Source: SbD1 sp039679945 (GTDB lineage: Bacteria > Desulfobacterota > Syntrophobacteria > Syntrophobacterales > Syntrophobacteraceae). Taken from it: a stretch of DNA of 64,000 nt. The notes below the pieces were generated by a model that was not told the origin of the DNA, did not search any database, and was given only the letters and a program-made list of their open reading frames with translations. This document shows positions 25,566 to 34,660 of this stretch, in pieces. The position numbers were made by a program, and so were the translations under genes. The DNA lies in the NCBI GenBank assembly GCA_039679945.1, contig JBDKTY010000028.1, positions 103,353 through 167,352 on the forward strand, written 5' to 3'. Within the stretch, counting starts at the first letter, position 1; each line of letters begins with the position of its first letter.

Positions 25566-26291
25566 TTGGAAGTAAGCAAGCCTGATCGTCCTCCTAGAGC
25601 CGTGATTTTCGATTGCGATGGTATCCTGGTTGATACCGAACCGCTGCATTACCGCGCTTTCCAGAAAGTCCTGGTCCCGCTCGGGCTGGGCCATGATTTT
25701 GAGCACTACATGGAGCAGTATATCGGTTTCGATGACCGCGACGCTTTCCTGTATGCGTTTAAAGAGGCCGGACGGGATATAGACGCGGTTATTCTCTCAT
25801 CGCTGATCGAGGCGAAGGCTCATGCACTGCAACAAATGATAGCACGGGGCGCGCCGACTTTTCCGGGAGTTGTGGAACTGGTACGGGAACTCAGCGCCCG
25901 AGGGTTGCCGATGGCAGTCGCATCCGGCGCACTGAGGCATGAAGTGCTCGCCTTTGTCGGGTCGCTGGGAATCGGCGAAGCATTTTGCGCGGTAGTCTCG
26001 GCGGATGATGTCAGAAAAAGCAAACCCGATCCGGAGACTTACGTGCTCGCGCTGGAACGGTTGAGGGAAGCGCAAGGATGGACGACCCTGGACCCCATGG
26101 CATGCATCGCTATAGAAGATACTCCGGCGGGGATACGCTCGGCCAAGGGCGCGGGAATGTTTGTCATCGCGGTCACCAATTCCTTTCCCCAATCGGAACT
26201 GGGTGATGCCGACCATGTAGTCGGTTCTCTTGAGGAAATGGACTATTCCGGGATGGCCCGGCTTCTGGAACAATCTGGACAGAGTGCTTGA
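25566..26291 (+). CDS. HAD-superfamily phosphatase, beta-phosphoglucomutase/GS1-like
   Basis: A 241-residue HAD hydrolase. Motif I FDCDGILVDTE has nucleophile Asp16 and acid Asp18; motif II is VASGA (~117); motif III KSKPDPETY (~150); motif IV IEDTPAGIRSA (~180). The cap sits after motif I (subclass I), as in beta-phosphoglucomutase and small-phosphate phosphatases; the substrate cannot be told. Start is TTG 25566 with AAGGAG nine bases upstream; the only nearby ATG runs into a stop. The next gene, a TolC homologue, starts four bases after its stop, so it heads the efflux operon. Confidence 0.82.
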   Translation: MEVSKPDRPPRAVIFDCDGILVDTEPLHYRAFQKVLVPLGLGHDFEHYMEQYIGFDDRDAFLYAFKEAGRDIDAVILSSLIEAKAHALQQMIARGAPTFPGVVELVRELSARGLPMAVASGALRHEVLAFVGSLGIGEAFCAVVSADDVRKSKPDPETYVLALERLREAQGWTTLDPMACIAIEDTPAGIRSAKGAGMFVIAVTNSFPQSELGDADHVVGSLEEMDYSGMARLLEQSGQSA

Positions 26292-26295
26292 GACC

Positions 26296-27717
26296 ATGCT
26301 GAAATCAGCCCGACCAAACAGGAATTATGTCAGCCTGATTGCGATGATCGCCGTAATTGCCTTGTGGCTCATGGGAGCAGCCATGAGCCAGGCAGGCGCG
26401 GCCGGTCGCGATACACGAGCAACCATGGATGATGCCTCACGGCATGCCTCCGTCACCCCCGATGCCGTCCCGACCCATCTCACCAGGGAGCAGGCGGTTG
26501 AGTATGCCTTGAAACACAACAGGATACTGAAGGCGGCAACGGAGGATCTCGCAGCAGCTATTCAGCGGGTCAAGCAGGCCGAAGCCGACTTTTACCCGAA
26601 GCTTGACGCCGCCTATACATTCCGGCGCTTCTCGCAGCAACCCACAATGACTCTGGGAGCGATGGACACCACTTTCCCTTTTGCAATCCAGACGAGCAAC
26701 CGCTGGGAAGTGGCCCTTGTTCAGCCCCTTTTCACCGGCTTCGCGCTGGAAGCTCAGTACAAGATGAGTAAGGCGGGGCAAAAGCTCTCGGGATATCAAC
26801 TCGAAGAGGTCCGGCTCAATCTTGTCAGGGACGTGCAAACCTCATATCTGCAGGTTCTTCTCGCCGCAAGACTGCTCGAAGTGGCACGCGACAATGTCGA
26901 GAGTCTTCAGGTCCAGAGACGCAACGCCGACGCCCTCCGTAAACAGGGCGTAGCCGCTGAAAACGACGTTCTCAAAGCCGAAGTGGCGCTTTCCCAGGCT
27001 ATACAACGGGAAAGAAACGCAGCGAAGCAACTGGTGATCCTGCGCTCCAACCTTAACCGGCTGCTCGACATCGACCTCCAGGCGAACGTGGAACTCGCCG
27101 GAATCAACGAGAAGACCTCTCCGGTACCGCCCCTCGATGAACTCTATGCGATGGCGGAAGCAACCCGGCCTGAATACCTGGCCATGGCGACCTCGATCAA
27201 GCAGGCTGAGTATGGAAAAACAGCGGCGCGCAGCCGATACTATCCCAAGGTCTCCGCCTTCGCCGAGTATTACAGAGAGGGAGAGGATTTCGTCGCTGAC
27301 AGAAACCCCTACACGAACAATGACAATGCAGCCGTCGGAGTGAAAGTGGAGATGAACCTTTTCGAGGGCGGCAAAACCAGGGCATCCGAACTCGAATGGG
27401 AGCACCGCCGCGGAGCTATCGTACAGAGGCGTGATGATCTGCGCCAGCAGATTCGTCTCCAGGTGGAAACCGCCGTTGAGCAACTCCGGGTGGCCGAGGC
27501 CAACATCGAAACCACTCGTGTCGCATTGAAACAGGCGGAAGAAAACGAGCGAATCACCACCCTGCAGTACAAAGAGCAGGTAGTGATCTTTCTTGAGGTA
27601 CTGAATGCCCAGGTTTTTGTTGCCCAGACACGGGCGGATTTCTACCAGGCGCTCTACGGTTATGCGATCGCCATGGCCGAACTGGAACGGGCAATCGGGA
27701 CTTCGACAGGATTGTAG
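26296..27717 (+). CDS. TolC-family outer membrane efflux protein (Emr system)
   Basis: A 473-residue outer membrane channel of the TolC family with an N-terminal signal segment (~12-33, IAMIAVIALWLMGAAMS). Two repeats of the alpha-helical/beta-barrel unit are visible: HNRILKAATEDLAAA near 70 and TRPEYLAMATSIKQAEY near 300, and the sequence ends with a conserved NAQVFVAQTRADFYQALY helix. ATG 26296 gives the signal peptide at the N-terminus. It is followed after 35 bases by the emrA-like adaptor and then emrB, so the three form one drug-export machine across both membranes. Confidence 0.9.
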   Translation: MLKSARPNRNYVSLIAMIAVIALWLMGAAMSQAGAAGRDTRATMDDASRHASVTPDAVPTHLTREQAVEYALKHNRILKAATEDLAAAIQRVKQAEADFYPKLDAAYTFRRFSQQPTMTLGAMDTTFPFAIQTSNRWEVALVQPLFTGFALEAQYKMSKAGQKLSGYQLEEVRLNLVRDVQTSYLQVLLAARLLEVARDNVESLQVQRRNADALRKQGVAAENDVLKAEVALSQAIQRERNAAKQLVILRSNLNRLLDIDLQANVELAGINEKTSPVPPLDELYAMAEATRPEYLAMATSIKQAEYGKTAARSRYYPKVSAFAEYYREGEDFVADRNPYTNNDNAAVGVKVEMNLFEGGKTRASELEWEHRRGAIVQRRDDLRQQIRLQVETAVEQLRVAEANIETTRVALKQAEENERITTLQYKEQVVIFLEVLNAQVFVAQTRADFYQALYGYAIAMAELERAIGTSTGL

Positions 27718-27752
27718 AGCGAAACCGCCAAACAGGTCTCGGAGCGGACTAC

Positions 27753-29033
27753 ATGGCCAATATGGAAGAGAATAAACCGGAGCCTCCGGTAAGCCCCGGG
27801 CGAGCCAGGCGGCTAAGATTGGGAGCGGTGGCTGTTCTTGCCATGGCCGCCGCGGGATTTCTTTACTGGTTCCTTTTCCTGCACAACCTGGCGACCACGG
27901 ATGATGCCTATGCCCGTGCGGACACAGCCCAGATAAGCAGCAGGGTATCGGGCGCCATCGCGCGCGTACTTGTGGAAAACGATTTTCCGGTCTCGACAGG
28001 CCAACCTCTGGTCGAACTCGACCCTGCCGACTACAAGGCCGCCCTTGACCGCGCCACGGCCGCACTCGAACAGGAGGAGGCCGATCTGCGCGCGGCGGAG
28101 ATCACTCTCCCACCGGTGGACATTCAAACTTCCTCACAGGTCCAGGCCGGCGAGGCCGTGCTGAAGGCCGCCCAGGATACGGAGCAACAGACCAGGCACA
28201 CCCTCGATCAACTCCGGAGTAACCGCGCCGCCGCCGCCGCCGACCTTTACCAGGCTGAGCGCGACTACAGGCGGTTCGAAAGCCTCTTCAAGTCAGGCGC
28301 CGGTACCGACCGGCAGCGCGAACAGGCACGCACGACGTTCGATCGGACCAAGGCGCAGTTGAGCGCGGTCGATGCTCAAATAGCCGCCCTCGAATCGGCG
28401 CTTTCCGCCACCACGCAGCAGGTCAGCCGGGCAAGAGCGCAACTCCAGTCGACGCGTAGCGAACGAGCTAACGTCGATGTGCAACGCTACAGGGTCGAAT
28501 CGCAAAAAGGCAGGCGTGATAAAGCGAAGGCCGACCTGGAGACGGCGAGGCTTCAACTCTCCTACTGCACCGTCGCGGCGCCGATCTCCGGATTCATTGC
28601 CCAGAAAAATATCCAGGTGGGAGATCGCGTGCAGCCCGGCCAGGCGATGATGGCCGTCGTGCCTTTGCGCGATATCTATATTGAAGCCAATTTCAAGGAA
28701 ACTCAGCTTACACACATTCGAATCGGTCAACCGGCGACTATCTTCGCCGACATCTACCCCGGCTACGAGTACAAGGGCAAAGTGGCTGGTATCCGGGCCG
28801 GCACCGGAGCCGCATTCTCCCTCATTCCGGCCGAGAATGCCACGGGGAACTGGATCAAAGTGGTGCAGCGCATTCCAGTAAAGATCGAGTTGGACCAAAC
28901 CCCGCCTCCGGACCACCCCCTGAGACTGGGTGCATCACTGGTGGTAACGGTCAACGTTTCCGACAGAAGCGGCCCCCTCCTCATGGCGGCAAGACCCGCA
29001 CCAGCGTCTTCCGCTTCCCCGCCCAAACCATGA
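27753..29033 (+). CDS. emrA: EmrA/HlyD-family membrane fusion protein
   Basis: A 426-residue periplasmic adaptor. One N-terminal membrane helix (~26-46, GAVAVLAMAAAGFLYWF) is followed by the EmrA signature TTDDAYARADTAQISSRVSG, the lipoyl halves on either side, and a long coiled-coil hairpin (~100-260) rich in Ala, Gln and Glu. The second lipoyl half starts at CTVAAPISGFIAQKNIQVGD. It joins the inner-membrane EmrB to the TolC protein. GGAG lies eight bases before ATG 27753, and the stop overlaps emrB by four bases (ATGA). Confidence 0.92.
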   Translation: MANMEENKPEPPVSPGRARRLRLGAVAVLAMAAAGFLYWFLFLHNLATTDDAYARADTAQISSRVSGAIARVLVENDFPVSTGQPLVELDPADYKAALDRATAALEQEEADLRAAEITLPPVDIQTSSQVQAGEAVLKAAQDTEQQTRHTLDQLRSNRAAAAADLYQAERDYRRFESLFKSGAGTDRQREQARTTFDRTKAQLSAVDAQIAALESALSATTQQVSRARAQLQSTRSERANVDVQRYRVESQKGRRDKAKADLETARLQLSYCTVAAPISGFIAQKNIQVGDRVQPGQAMMAVVPLRDIYIEANFKETQLTHIRIGQPATIFADIYPGYEYKGKVAGIRAGTGAAFSLIPAENATGNWIKVVQRIPVKIELDQTPPPDHPLRLGASLVVTVNVSDRSGPLLMAARPAPASSASPPKP

Positions 29034-30595
29034 CCTCAGAGGCAGGAACCTCTCTCAGAGGCAACAAGTGGGTCATCGCGCTCTCTGTCATGCTCCCGAC
29101 CTTTATCGAGGTCATGGACACCAGCGTCGTGAATGTCTCGCTTCCCCATATTCAGGGAAGCATGAACGCGGGCGTGGATGAAGTCACCTGGGTCCTGACC
29201 TCCTATCTGGTCTCAAACGCCATCATCATCCCGATAACAGGCTGGCTGGCAAGCGTTTTCGGCAGAAAGCGCTACCTCATATTCTCACTGGTTGTTTTCA
29301 CGCTCTCTTCGATCCTCTGCGGAGCCGCGCCGTCGCTCCAGGTGCTGATTCTTGCCAGAATCCTCCAGGGGATTGGGGGCGGAGGCCTTCAGCCCCTTTC
29401 CCAGGCCATATTGCTGGAGACTTTTCCGCGGCGTGAACACGGTATGGCGATGGCCCTTTTCGGCATGGGAGTCGTGCTGGCGCCGATCATAGGTCCGGTC
29501 GTCGGGGGCTGGATCACGGACAACTGGTCATGGCGGTGGGTCTTCTATATCAATCTTCCGGCGGGCATCCTGGCGGTCCTCATGACCATGGTCTTCGTAC
29601 ACGATCCCGACTATATACGGCGCGCGGAGTTCAGGATAGACAAATGGGGACTGGCGCTGCTGACAGTCGGCCTTGGCGCCCTTCAGATCGTTTTGGACAA
29701 AGGAGAAAGGGAAGACTGGTTCCAATCCGATTTCATCGTTCTCCTGACGATTACCGCCGCCGCTGCCCTCACGGCCTTCATTATCGTCGAGCTTCGGACC
29801 GAACATCCCGTGGTTGACCTCAGAGTTTTCCGGGACCGGAGTTTTTCCGCGGGCACAACAATGATGTTTCTTGGCTTCTTCTGCCTCTTCGGAAGTATCG
29901 TTCTCCTGCCGCTGTACCTGCAGCAACTGATGGGTTATACGGCATTCTGGGCGGGGCTGGTGCTCGGTCCCGGAGGTTTTGCCAGCTTTTTCATCATGCC
30001 CGTCGCGGGGATACTCCTTAAAAAGGGCGTAAAACCCAGGTACCTGCTTATCATCGGGCTGGCAATTACCGCCTACGCCCAATTGCTCATGTCACAGTTC
30101 AACCTCCAGGCTGACTTCGCATCCGTCGCCATCCCCCGGGCCGTGCAGGGCCTTGGGCTGGGACTCTTTTTCGTGCCGCTTTCCGCGGCGGCATACGTTA
30201 ACATAACCAGGGAACAGACGGGAAATGCATCGGGAGTTTTCAACCTGGTGAGAAATCTTGGCGGAAGCTTCGGGGTTGCTTTCAGCACGACCATTCTTTC
30301 TCAACGCGCACAGGTTCACCAGACCTTCCTGTCGGAACACATCAATCCCTATAATCCCGCCCTCAGGGACGCATTGCAGCAAATGTCGAACCTTCCCCAG
30401 ATGCAGCATTTGGACGCGTCGGGGCCTGCCGGGGGCCTGGCGGTGATATACCGGGAGGTGCTTCGGCAGGCAAGCATGCTCTCCTTCAATGAAACCTTTT
30501 ATTGTCTGTCAATAGCCACCGCCTTACTGATCCCGCTGACCCTGCTGCTCAGGCGAGGCCGGAGTGCGCCACCACCCGAAACCCAAGCCCATTGA
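29030..30595 (+). CDS. emrB: EmrB/QacA (DHA2) family multidrug efflux transporter
   Basis: A 521-residue major facilitator transporter with 14 predicted membrane helices. The DHA2 signatures are present: LPTFIEVMDTSVVNVSLPHI in helix 1, WVLTSYLVSNA in helix 2, GRKRYLIFSL in the 2-3 loop and the antiporter motif C region GMGVVLAPIIGPVVGGWI in helix 5. It is the proton-driven pump of the HAD-tolC-emrA-emrB operon. Overlap ATGA with emrA. Substrates are unknown; no adjacent regulator reveals an inducer. Confidence 0.92.
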   Translation: MTSEAGTSLRGNKWVIALSVMLPTFIEVMDTSVVNVSLPHIQGSMNAGVDEVTWVLTSYLVSNAIIIPITGWLASVFGRKRYLIFSLVVFTLSSILCGAAPSLQVLILARILQGIGGGGLQPLSQAILLETFPRREHGMAMALFGMGVVLAPIIGPVVGGWITDNWSWRWVFYINLPAGILAVLMTMVFVHDPDYIRRAEFRIDKWGLALLTVGLGALQIVLDKGEREDWFQSDFIVLLTITAAAALTAFIIVELRTEHPVVDLRVFRDRSFSAGTTMMFLGFFCLFGSIVLLPLYLQQLMGYTAFWAGLVLGPGGFASFFIMPVAGILLKKGVKPRYLLIIGLAITAYAQLLMSQFNLQADFASVAIPRAVQGLGLGLFFVPLSAAAYVNITREQTGNASGVFNLVRNLGGSFGVAFSTTILSQRAQVHQTFLSEHINPYNPALRDALQQMSNLPQMQHLDASGPAGGLAVIYREVLRQASMLSFNETFYCLSIATALLIPLTLLLRRGRSAPPPETQAH

Positions 30596-30619
30596 ACGGG
30601 TTCATAAAGGAGAACCGGA

Positions 30620-31813
30620 TTGCGGAAAGTACCAGCAACGGAAATAGCGGATCGCATAGTCAGCCTGCAGGCACTTCTTTCCAGGAATAACGTGGATGCC
30701 GCCGTAATTCGCCAAAACGCCGATCTGTTCTACTTCACCGGCACCGTACAGGATTCGCACCTCATCGTCCCCGCCTCCGGGACGCCTGTGCTGCTCGTAC
30801 GGCGCAGTATCGAGCGGGCACATTCCGAGTCGCCGATCCGCCCCATTGTCCCGATGAACAAGCTGTTCGAACTGCGGGATGCCGTTTTCCAGGCGTGCGG
30901 GACGGAAGATCCCGGGACGGTTGGATTTGAACTCGATGTTTTGCCGACAAACTCGTTTTTCATCTATGATGAGAAGATACTGCCGAAACAACAAATCGTG
31001 GACATCAGCGGGTTCATACGACAGATTCGCGCGATAAAGTCCCCCTGGGAAATTGAGATGATGCGCAGGACCGCCGAGGTAGCCACACTGGTCGCCGATT
31101 CGGTCCCGCGGCTGCTAAGGCCCGGCATCAGTGAACTCGAGTTAAACGCCGAACTGGAGGCAATTGCCAGAAAAGCCGGGAATACGGGTTTTGTGAGAAT
31201 CCGATCTTTCAACCTTGAGATGGGTTTTGGCCACATTCTGTCAGGCCCGAATGCCGCCATTCCCTCCTATACCGACTCCCCCACCGGCGGACCCGGGCTC
31301 ACCCCCGCGTATGGACAGGGATCGGGCGAGCGCCGGATCGGGACGGGAGAGATTGTCAGCGTGGATATCATGGTTTGCAGGGACGGATATCTGAATGACC
31401 AGACCAGGAATTACTGCATCGGGCCCCCGCCGGAGCGCCTTGCCCGTGCATATGAATTCGTAAAGTCGGTGCATGCGCGCTTCCGGGAGATTGCGCGTCC
31501 CGGGCGTATTACCGGAGAACTGTACCGAACGATCATGCAATGGGCCGGGGACGCCGGCTGGGGTCAGTGGTTCATGGGGCATGCCGAACCGAGGATAACC
31601 TTTGTGGGTCATGGAATCGGACTCGAAGTGGACGAACTGCCCTTCATCGCGGAAGGACACGGACTGCCTCTGCGGGAAGGGATGGTTTTTGCCTTCGAGC
31701 CGAAAGTGATCATACCCGAAGTCGGCCTCGCGGGCCTCGAAAACACTTACGCTGTCACCGCCAACGGAGTACAATCACTCAACACGGCCACGGAGGAACT
31801 TGTCATTGTTTGA
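30620..31813 (+). CDS. M24-family Xaa-Pro aminopeptidase-like metallopeptidase
   Basis: A 397-residue protein with an N-terminal creatinase-like domain (~10-140) and a C-terminal pita-bread domain (~150-397). The five metal ligands are visible: Asp in VSVDIMV, Asp in YLNDQTRNY, His in FVGHGIGLEVDE, Glu in FEPKVIIPEVG and Glu in GLENTYAV. It likely removes residues before proline or cleaves X-Pro dipeptides; family members with other substrates exist. Start is TTG 30620 with AAAGGAG seven bases upstream. It follows emrB by 24 bases, probably as read-through of the same operon. Confidence 0.88.
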   Translation: MRKVPATEIADRIVSLQALLSRNNVDAAVIRQNADLFYFTGTVQDSHLIVPASGTPVLLVRRSIERAHSESPIRPIVPMNKLFELRDAVFQACGTEDPGTVGFELDVLPTNSFFIYDEKILPKQQIVDISGFIRQIRAIKSPWEIEMMRRTAEVATLVADSVPRLLRPGISELELNAELEAIARKAGNTGFVRIRSFNLEMGFGHILSGPNAAIPSYTDSPTGGPGLTPAYGQGSGERRIGTGEIVSVDIMVCRDGYLNDQTRNYCIGPPPERLARAYEFVKSVHARFREIARPGRITGELYRTIMQWAGDAGWGQWFMGHAEPRITFVGHGIGLEVDELPFIAEGHGLPLREGMVFAFEPKVIIPEVGLAGLENTYAVTANGVQSLNTATEELVIV

Positions 31814-31963
31814 TGCACATAGGTTCCCCGCCGGAAGCATCGATATGTATGCATTATTCCGGTGGAATTCGAACCGTATGGCACGGTGCCGGATACGCTT
31901 AAATCGTGCCGGGGTATCGAAGCTTGCATGGGCCAGTTTCCAAGGAAAGATCGGGAGGGTTGG

Positions 31964-32374
31964 ATGAGCGAAGAACAGGAAAAGAACTTGAACCGGTGGA
32001 AAAAGGACCTGGAAGATGCCTGGCGCCATATCCCCAAGGCATATCGGAGCGACAAGGCGGTCCACCGGACGCTTCAATGCCATTTGTACGGAGTGCTGAG
32101 GGAACTCGGCTTCAGGACGGTCGCTGACTACATGCCGCCCAGGATTATCGACAGGCCCGTGGATATCATCGCTTTAAATGATGCCAACGAGATCGTCTAC
32201 GCACTCTGCATCGATACCGTGGTTACACTGGCGGCGGTCAAGAGCCTCAATAGCTTTGCCGCAGAAAACAAAATCATTCTCACGATGGGACCGCTGGAGA
32301 AGAAGGTCCAGGAAAGCAAATTCTTCCTGAATGAAGAGATCCAGCATGCTCATTTGAAGCCATTCGACAGGTAG
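31964..32374 (+). CDS. Hypothetical protein, unrecognised family
   Basis: A 136-residue soluble protein that I do not recognise. It is charged at the N-terminus (MSEEQEKNLNRWKKDLEDAW), has a helix HRTLQCHLYGVLRELGF, then alternating short strands and acidic residues (IDRPVDIIALNDANEIVYAL, CIDTVV). The pattern of hydrophobic strands with Asp would suit a small nuclease-like alpha/beta fold, but no catalytic signature is certain. ATG 31964 has GGGAGGG five bases upstream; an in-frame ATG at 31862 adds an unlikely tail. Last plus-strand gene before a bidirectional terminator. Confidence 0.7.
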   Translation: MSEEQEKNLNRWKKDLEDAWRHIPKAYRSDKAVHRTLQCHLYGVLRELGFRTVADYMPPRIIDRPVDIIALNDANEIVYALCIDTVVTLAAVKSLNSFAAENKIILTMGPLEKKVQESKFFLNEEIQHAHLKPFDR

Positions 32375-32410
32375 GTCTTCCAGCACGCGTTATCTGTCGC
32401 GAGCCCGCAT

Positions 32411-32455
32411 AAACGAACTGATCCGGACGGTACCCCGTTCCGGATCAGTTCGTTT
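32411..32455. terminator. Bidirectional intrinsic terminator
   Basis: A perfect 17-bp inverted repeat (32411-32427 with 32439-32455) with an 11-base loop lies between two convergent genes. The outer three pairs are A-T, so each strand shows AAA before and TTT after a GC-containing stem, which suits termination from both sides. Confidence 0.85.
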
Positions 32456-32474
32456 CAAGAACCGGACTCCGCGG

Positions 32475-33485
32475 CTACTCCAGCCTGCAGACTTCTCTTA
32501 CCGAGTAAATCCTTTTGCCCTGCGATTCAAAGTAAATACGCATGAGCATTTCGCTGATAAGCCCTATCGCGAGGAACTGGACACCGGCCAGCATCAGCAC
32601 GGAACCGAGCAGCGCAAGAGGGCCGTGGACCTGGAAGATATCGACCCCTACGATGAATTTGCGGTAGAACAAAAACAGGCCGATCATTCCGGAAAGACCG
32701 AAAAAACCCAGGAACAGCTTGCCGAAAAAGTGCAGGGGCCGTGTCATATAACGCCGAAGGAAGCCGACCGTCAGGAGATCGAACGCCACACGGAACGTCC
32801 GGGACAGACCATAATGGGATTTTCCCTGATTCCTGCCCATGTCCTTGATCGGTATCTCGACGATCTTTGCGCCGTTGAGGGCGATCAGGGCCGGGACGAA
32901 GCGGTGGAGATCTCCGTAAAGGTGCAGATCGGCCAGGATTTCCCGTCTGTAAGCTTTGAATGTAGTCCCGAAATCGTGCACATTGACCCCGGAGACCTTG
33001 GCAATAAGCCAGTTTGCAATCCGTGAGGGTATGGTGCGCGTAAGATAAGCGTCGGTGCGGGAGGTCCTCCAGCCGGATACCATGTCGTAGCCCTCGTGGA
33101 TCTTGGCCATGAAGTCGGGAATCTCTTCCGGGGCATGCTGAAGGTCTCCATCCAGTGATACTATGTATTGCCCGCGAGCATGGTGAAATCCCGCCATCAA
33201 TGCGGGTGTCTGGCCGTAGTTCCGACGCAGGCGCACCACGACCACGCGCGCATCCTTTTTATAGAGCGTATCGAGGAGGGAGGACGTTCCATCGGTGCTC
33301 CCGTCGTCAACAAGTACGAGTTCCCAGGATTGTTCCTGTTTCTCCATTGTCGCCCGGACACGCGTGTACAGTTCATCAAGGGTACTCGCCTCGTTGTGCA
33401 GCGGTATCACAATAGAAATCACGGGCTCAGCGGCAGCGCCGCGGGAAGGAGTCCGAGGGCTTGTAGCTAGCGCCTGACCACTCAC
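32475..33485 (-). CDS. GT2 polyprenyl-phosphate glycosyltransferase (ArnC/GtrB-like)
   Basis: A 336-residue membrane glycosyltransferase. The GT-A domain starts ISIVIPLHNEASTLDELY, with LVDDGSTDGT near 58-67 and the DxD motif SLDGDLQHAPEEIP around 110-123. Two C-terminal membrane helices (~240-275 and 285-315) and RNQGKSHYGLSRTFRVAFD match enzymes moving a sugar from a nucleotide to undecaprenyl phosphate on the cytoplasmic face. The GTG start at 33485 overlaps the ChbG-type deacetylase stop by four bases, so the two are coupled and likely act on the same lipid-linked amino sugar. Confidence 0.88.
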   Translation of the reverse strand: MSGQALATSPRTPSRGAAAEPVISIVIPLHNEASTLDELYTRVRATMEKQEQSWELVLVDDGSTDGTSSLLDTLYKKDARVVVVRLRRNYGQTPALMAGFHHARGQYIVSLDGDLQHAPEEIPDFMAKIHEGYDMVSGWRTSRTDAYLTRTIPSRIANWLIAKVSGVNVHDFGTTFKAYRREILADLHLYGDLHRFVPALIALNGAKIVEIPIKDMGRNQGKSHYGLSRTFRVAFDLLTVGFLRRYMTRPLHFFGKLFLGFFGLSGMIGLFLFYRKFIVGVDIFQVHGPLALLGSVLMLAGVQFLAIGLISEMLMRIYFESQGKRIYSVREVCRLE

Positions 33486-34378
33486 TGATTCACCTCTCCA
33501 AAATGGCTTAGAGTAATATCATTACGTTCGAATTGCTTTTTCAAATGATCCGAAACAAGAATTTGCCTTTCCATCTCGCGGGAGTAAAGAAGTCTTGTCT
33601 TCTGCCGTTCCAGTTCCGCATCCAGATATCCCGGGTGTGTCATCAATTCGTGTATGCCGGGTTTGAGCATCCGGGAAAGGCGGACTATCATTCTATCATT
33701 GAGGAAACCGGTTGAGGAAACCCCATGGAAATATTCGGGACAATTCATACCTGCCCTCCGGATACAGCTCCTGAAAAGCGGATAGGCTGATCTGACCGTA
33801 AGCGCTTTACAATACTGTTTCAAAAATTTTCCTCTTTTACCCTTTTCCACATCAAAAAGGAACCCAAAGGCGCCCGGACCTTCGAAAGGATTCCGTACCC
33901 ATTTCACCGAAAAACGCCGCGCGATTTCGACAACAGTGGAGAGAACCGGTGGAATTATATGAACATGCTTATGCGTGTCGAAGTGTGTCGGGGTTATACC
34001 TGAATCGAAAACCTTTTCCGCCTGCGCGAGGAGTTCCCTTTTCAGTTCCCGGATGGCGTCCCTGCGTGAAAGGACAATCTTGAGCAACTCGGACGGACCG
34101 GCCGGGAGAGATCCATCCGCGCCGGCCAGTTCCGGGATTGCCGCCGAATCGCTCAAGGGTCTCAAGCCGGTGAGCACGAAATGGATGCCCACTCCGAAAT
34201 CCTCTAACTGAGCGGCACATTTGAGTGCATCATCAAATGCCGGCCCATTTGCCATAATGGTCGCGCTACGCAGTATCCCGAACCGGGCACACTCCGTAAC
34301 CGCGGCGTTGACTCCGGCTGTCAATCCAAAATCATCCGCGTTTACAATCAATTTTCGGTCTTTGCATTCAGACTTCAT
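33482..34378 (-). CDS. ChbG/YdjC-family carbohydrate deacetylase (NaxD-like context)
   Basis: A 298-residue YdjC-fold deacetylase, the second in the window. LIVNADDFGLT carries Asp15-Asp16; His66 (VGIHFVLTG) and His136 in THFDTHKHVH complete the metal site. It differs from HpnK in sequence and partner: it is coupled to an ArnC/GtrB-like transferase. In Francisella, NaxD of this superfamily deacetylates undecaprenyl-phosphate-GalNAc before the sugar is placed on lipid A. I choose ATG 34378, where the conserved strand begins; a GTG at 34441 is possible. Cargo inferred, not shown. Confidence 0.82.
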   Translation of the reverse strand: MKSECKDRKLIVNADDFGLTAGVNAAVTECARFGILRSATIMANGPAFDDALKCAAQLEDFGVGIHFVLTGLRPLSDSAAIPELAGADGSLPAGPSELLKIVLSRRDAIRELKRELLAQAEKVFDSGITPTHFDTHKHVHIIPPVLSTVVEIARRFSVKWVRNPFEGPGAFGFLFDVEKGKRGKFLKQYCKALTVRSAYPLFRSCIRRAGMNCPEYFHGVSSTGFLNDRMIVRLSRMLKPGIHELMTHPGYLDAELERQKTRLLYSREMERQILVSDHLKKQFERNDITLSHFGEVNQ

Positions 34379-34660
34379 TTCAGCAATTCCGGCCGCGATC
34401 CGATGAAAAAGGGTGAATCGCGCGACGACGAAACGTCGCACGGGGAAGTGGACGGCTATCAGAGATGTATCATTCTGTCAATCTTTTCCAATAACTGATT
34501 TGTTATGGAAACGTCCTTTTTTTGTCCGGCGGGCATCGCCCGCATGGATTATTTTTGTCGAGTCACGGCAGCCTCCAGCATTAGCACTTTTATTCAGCCG
34601 ACAGGTACTGTATATAAATTTGCGACTCCCTTACAGACTCAGACCAAGGAAGGTTTTGCA

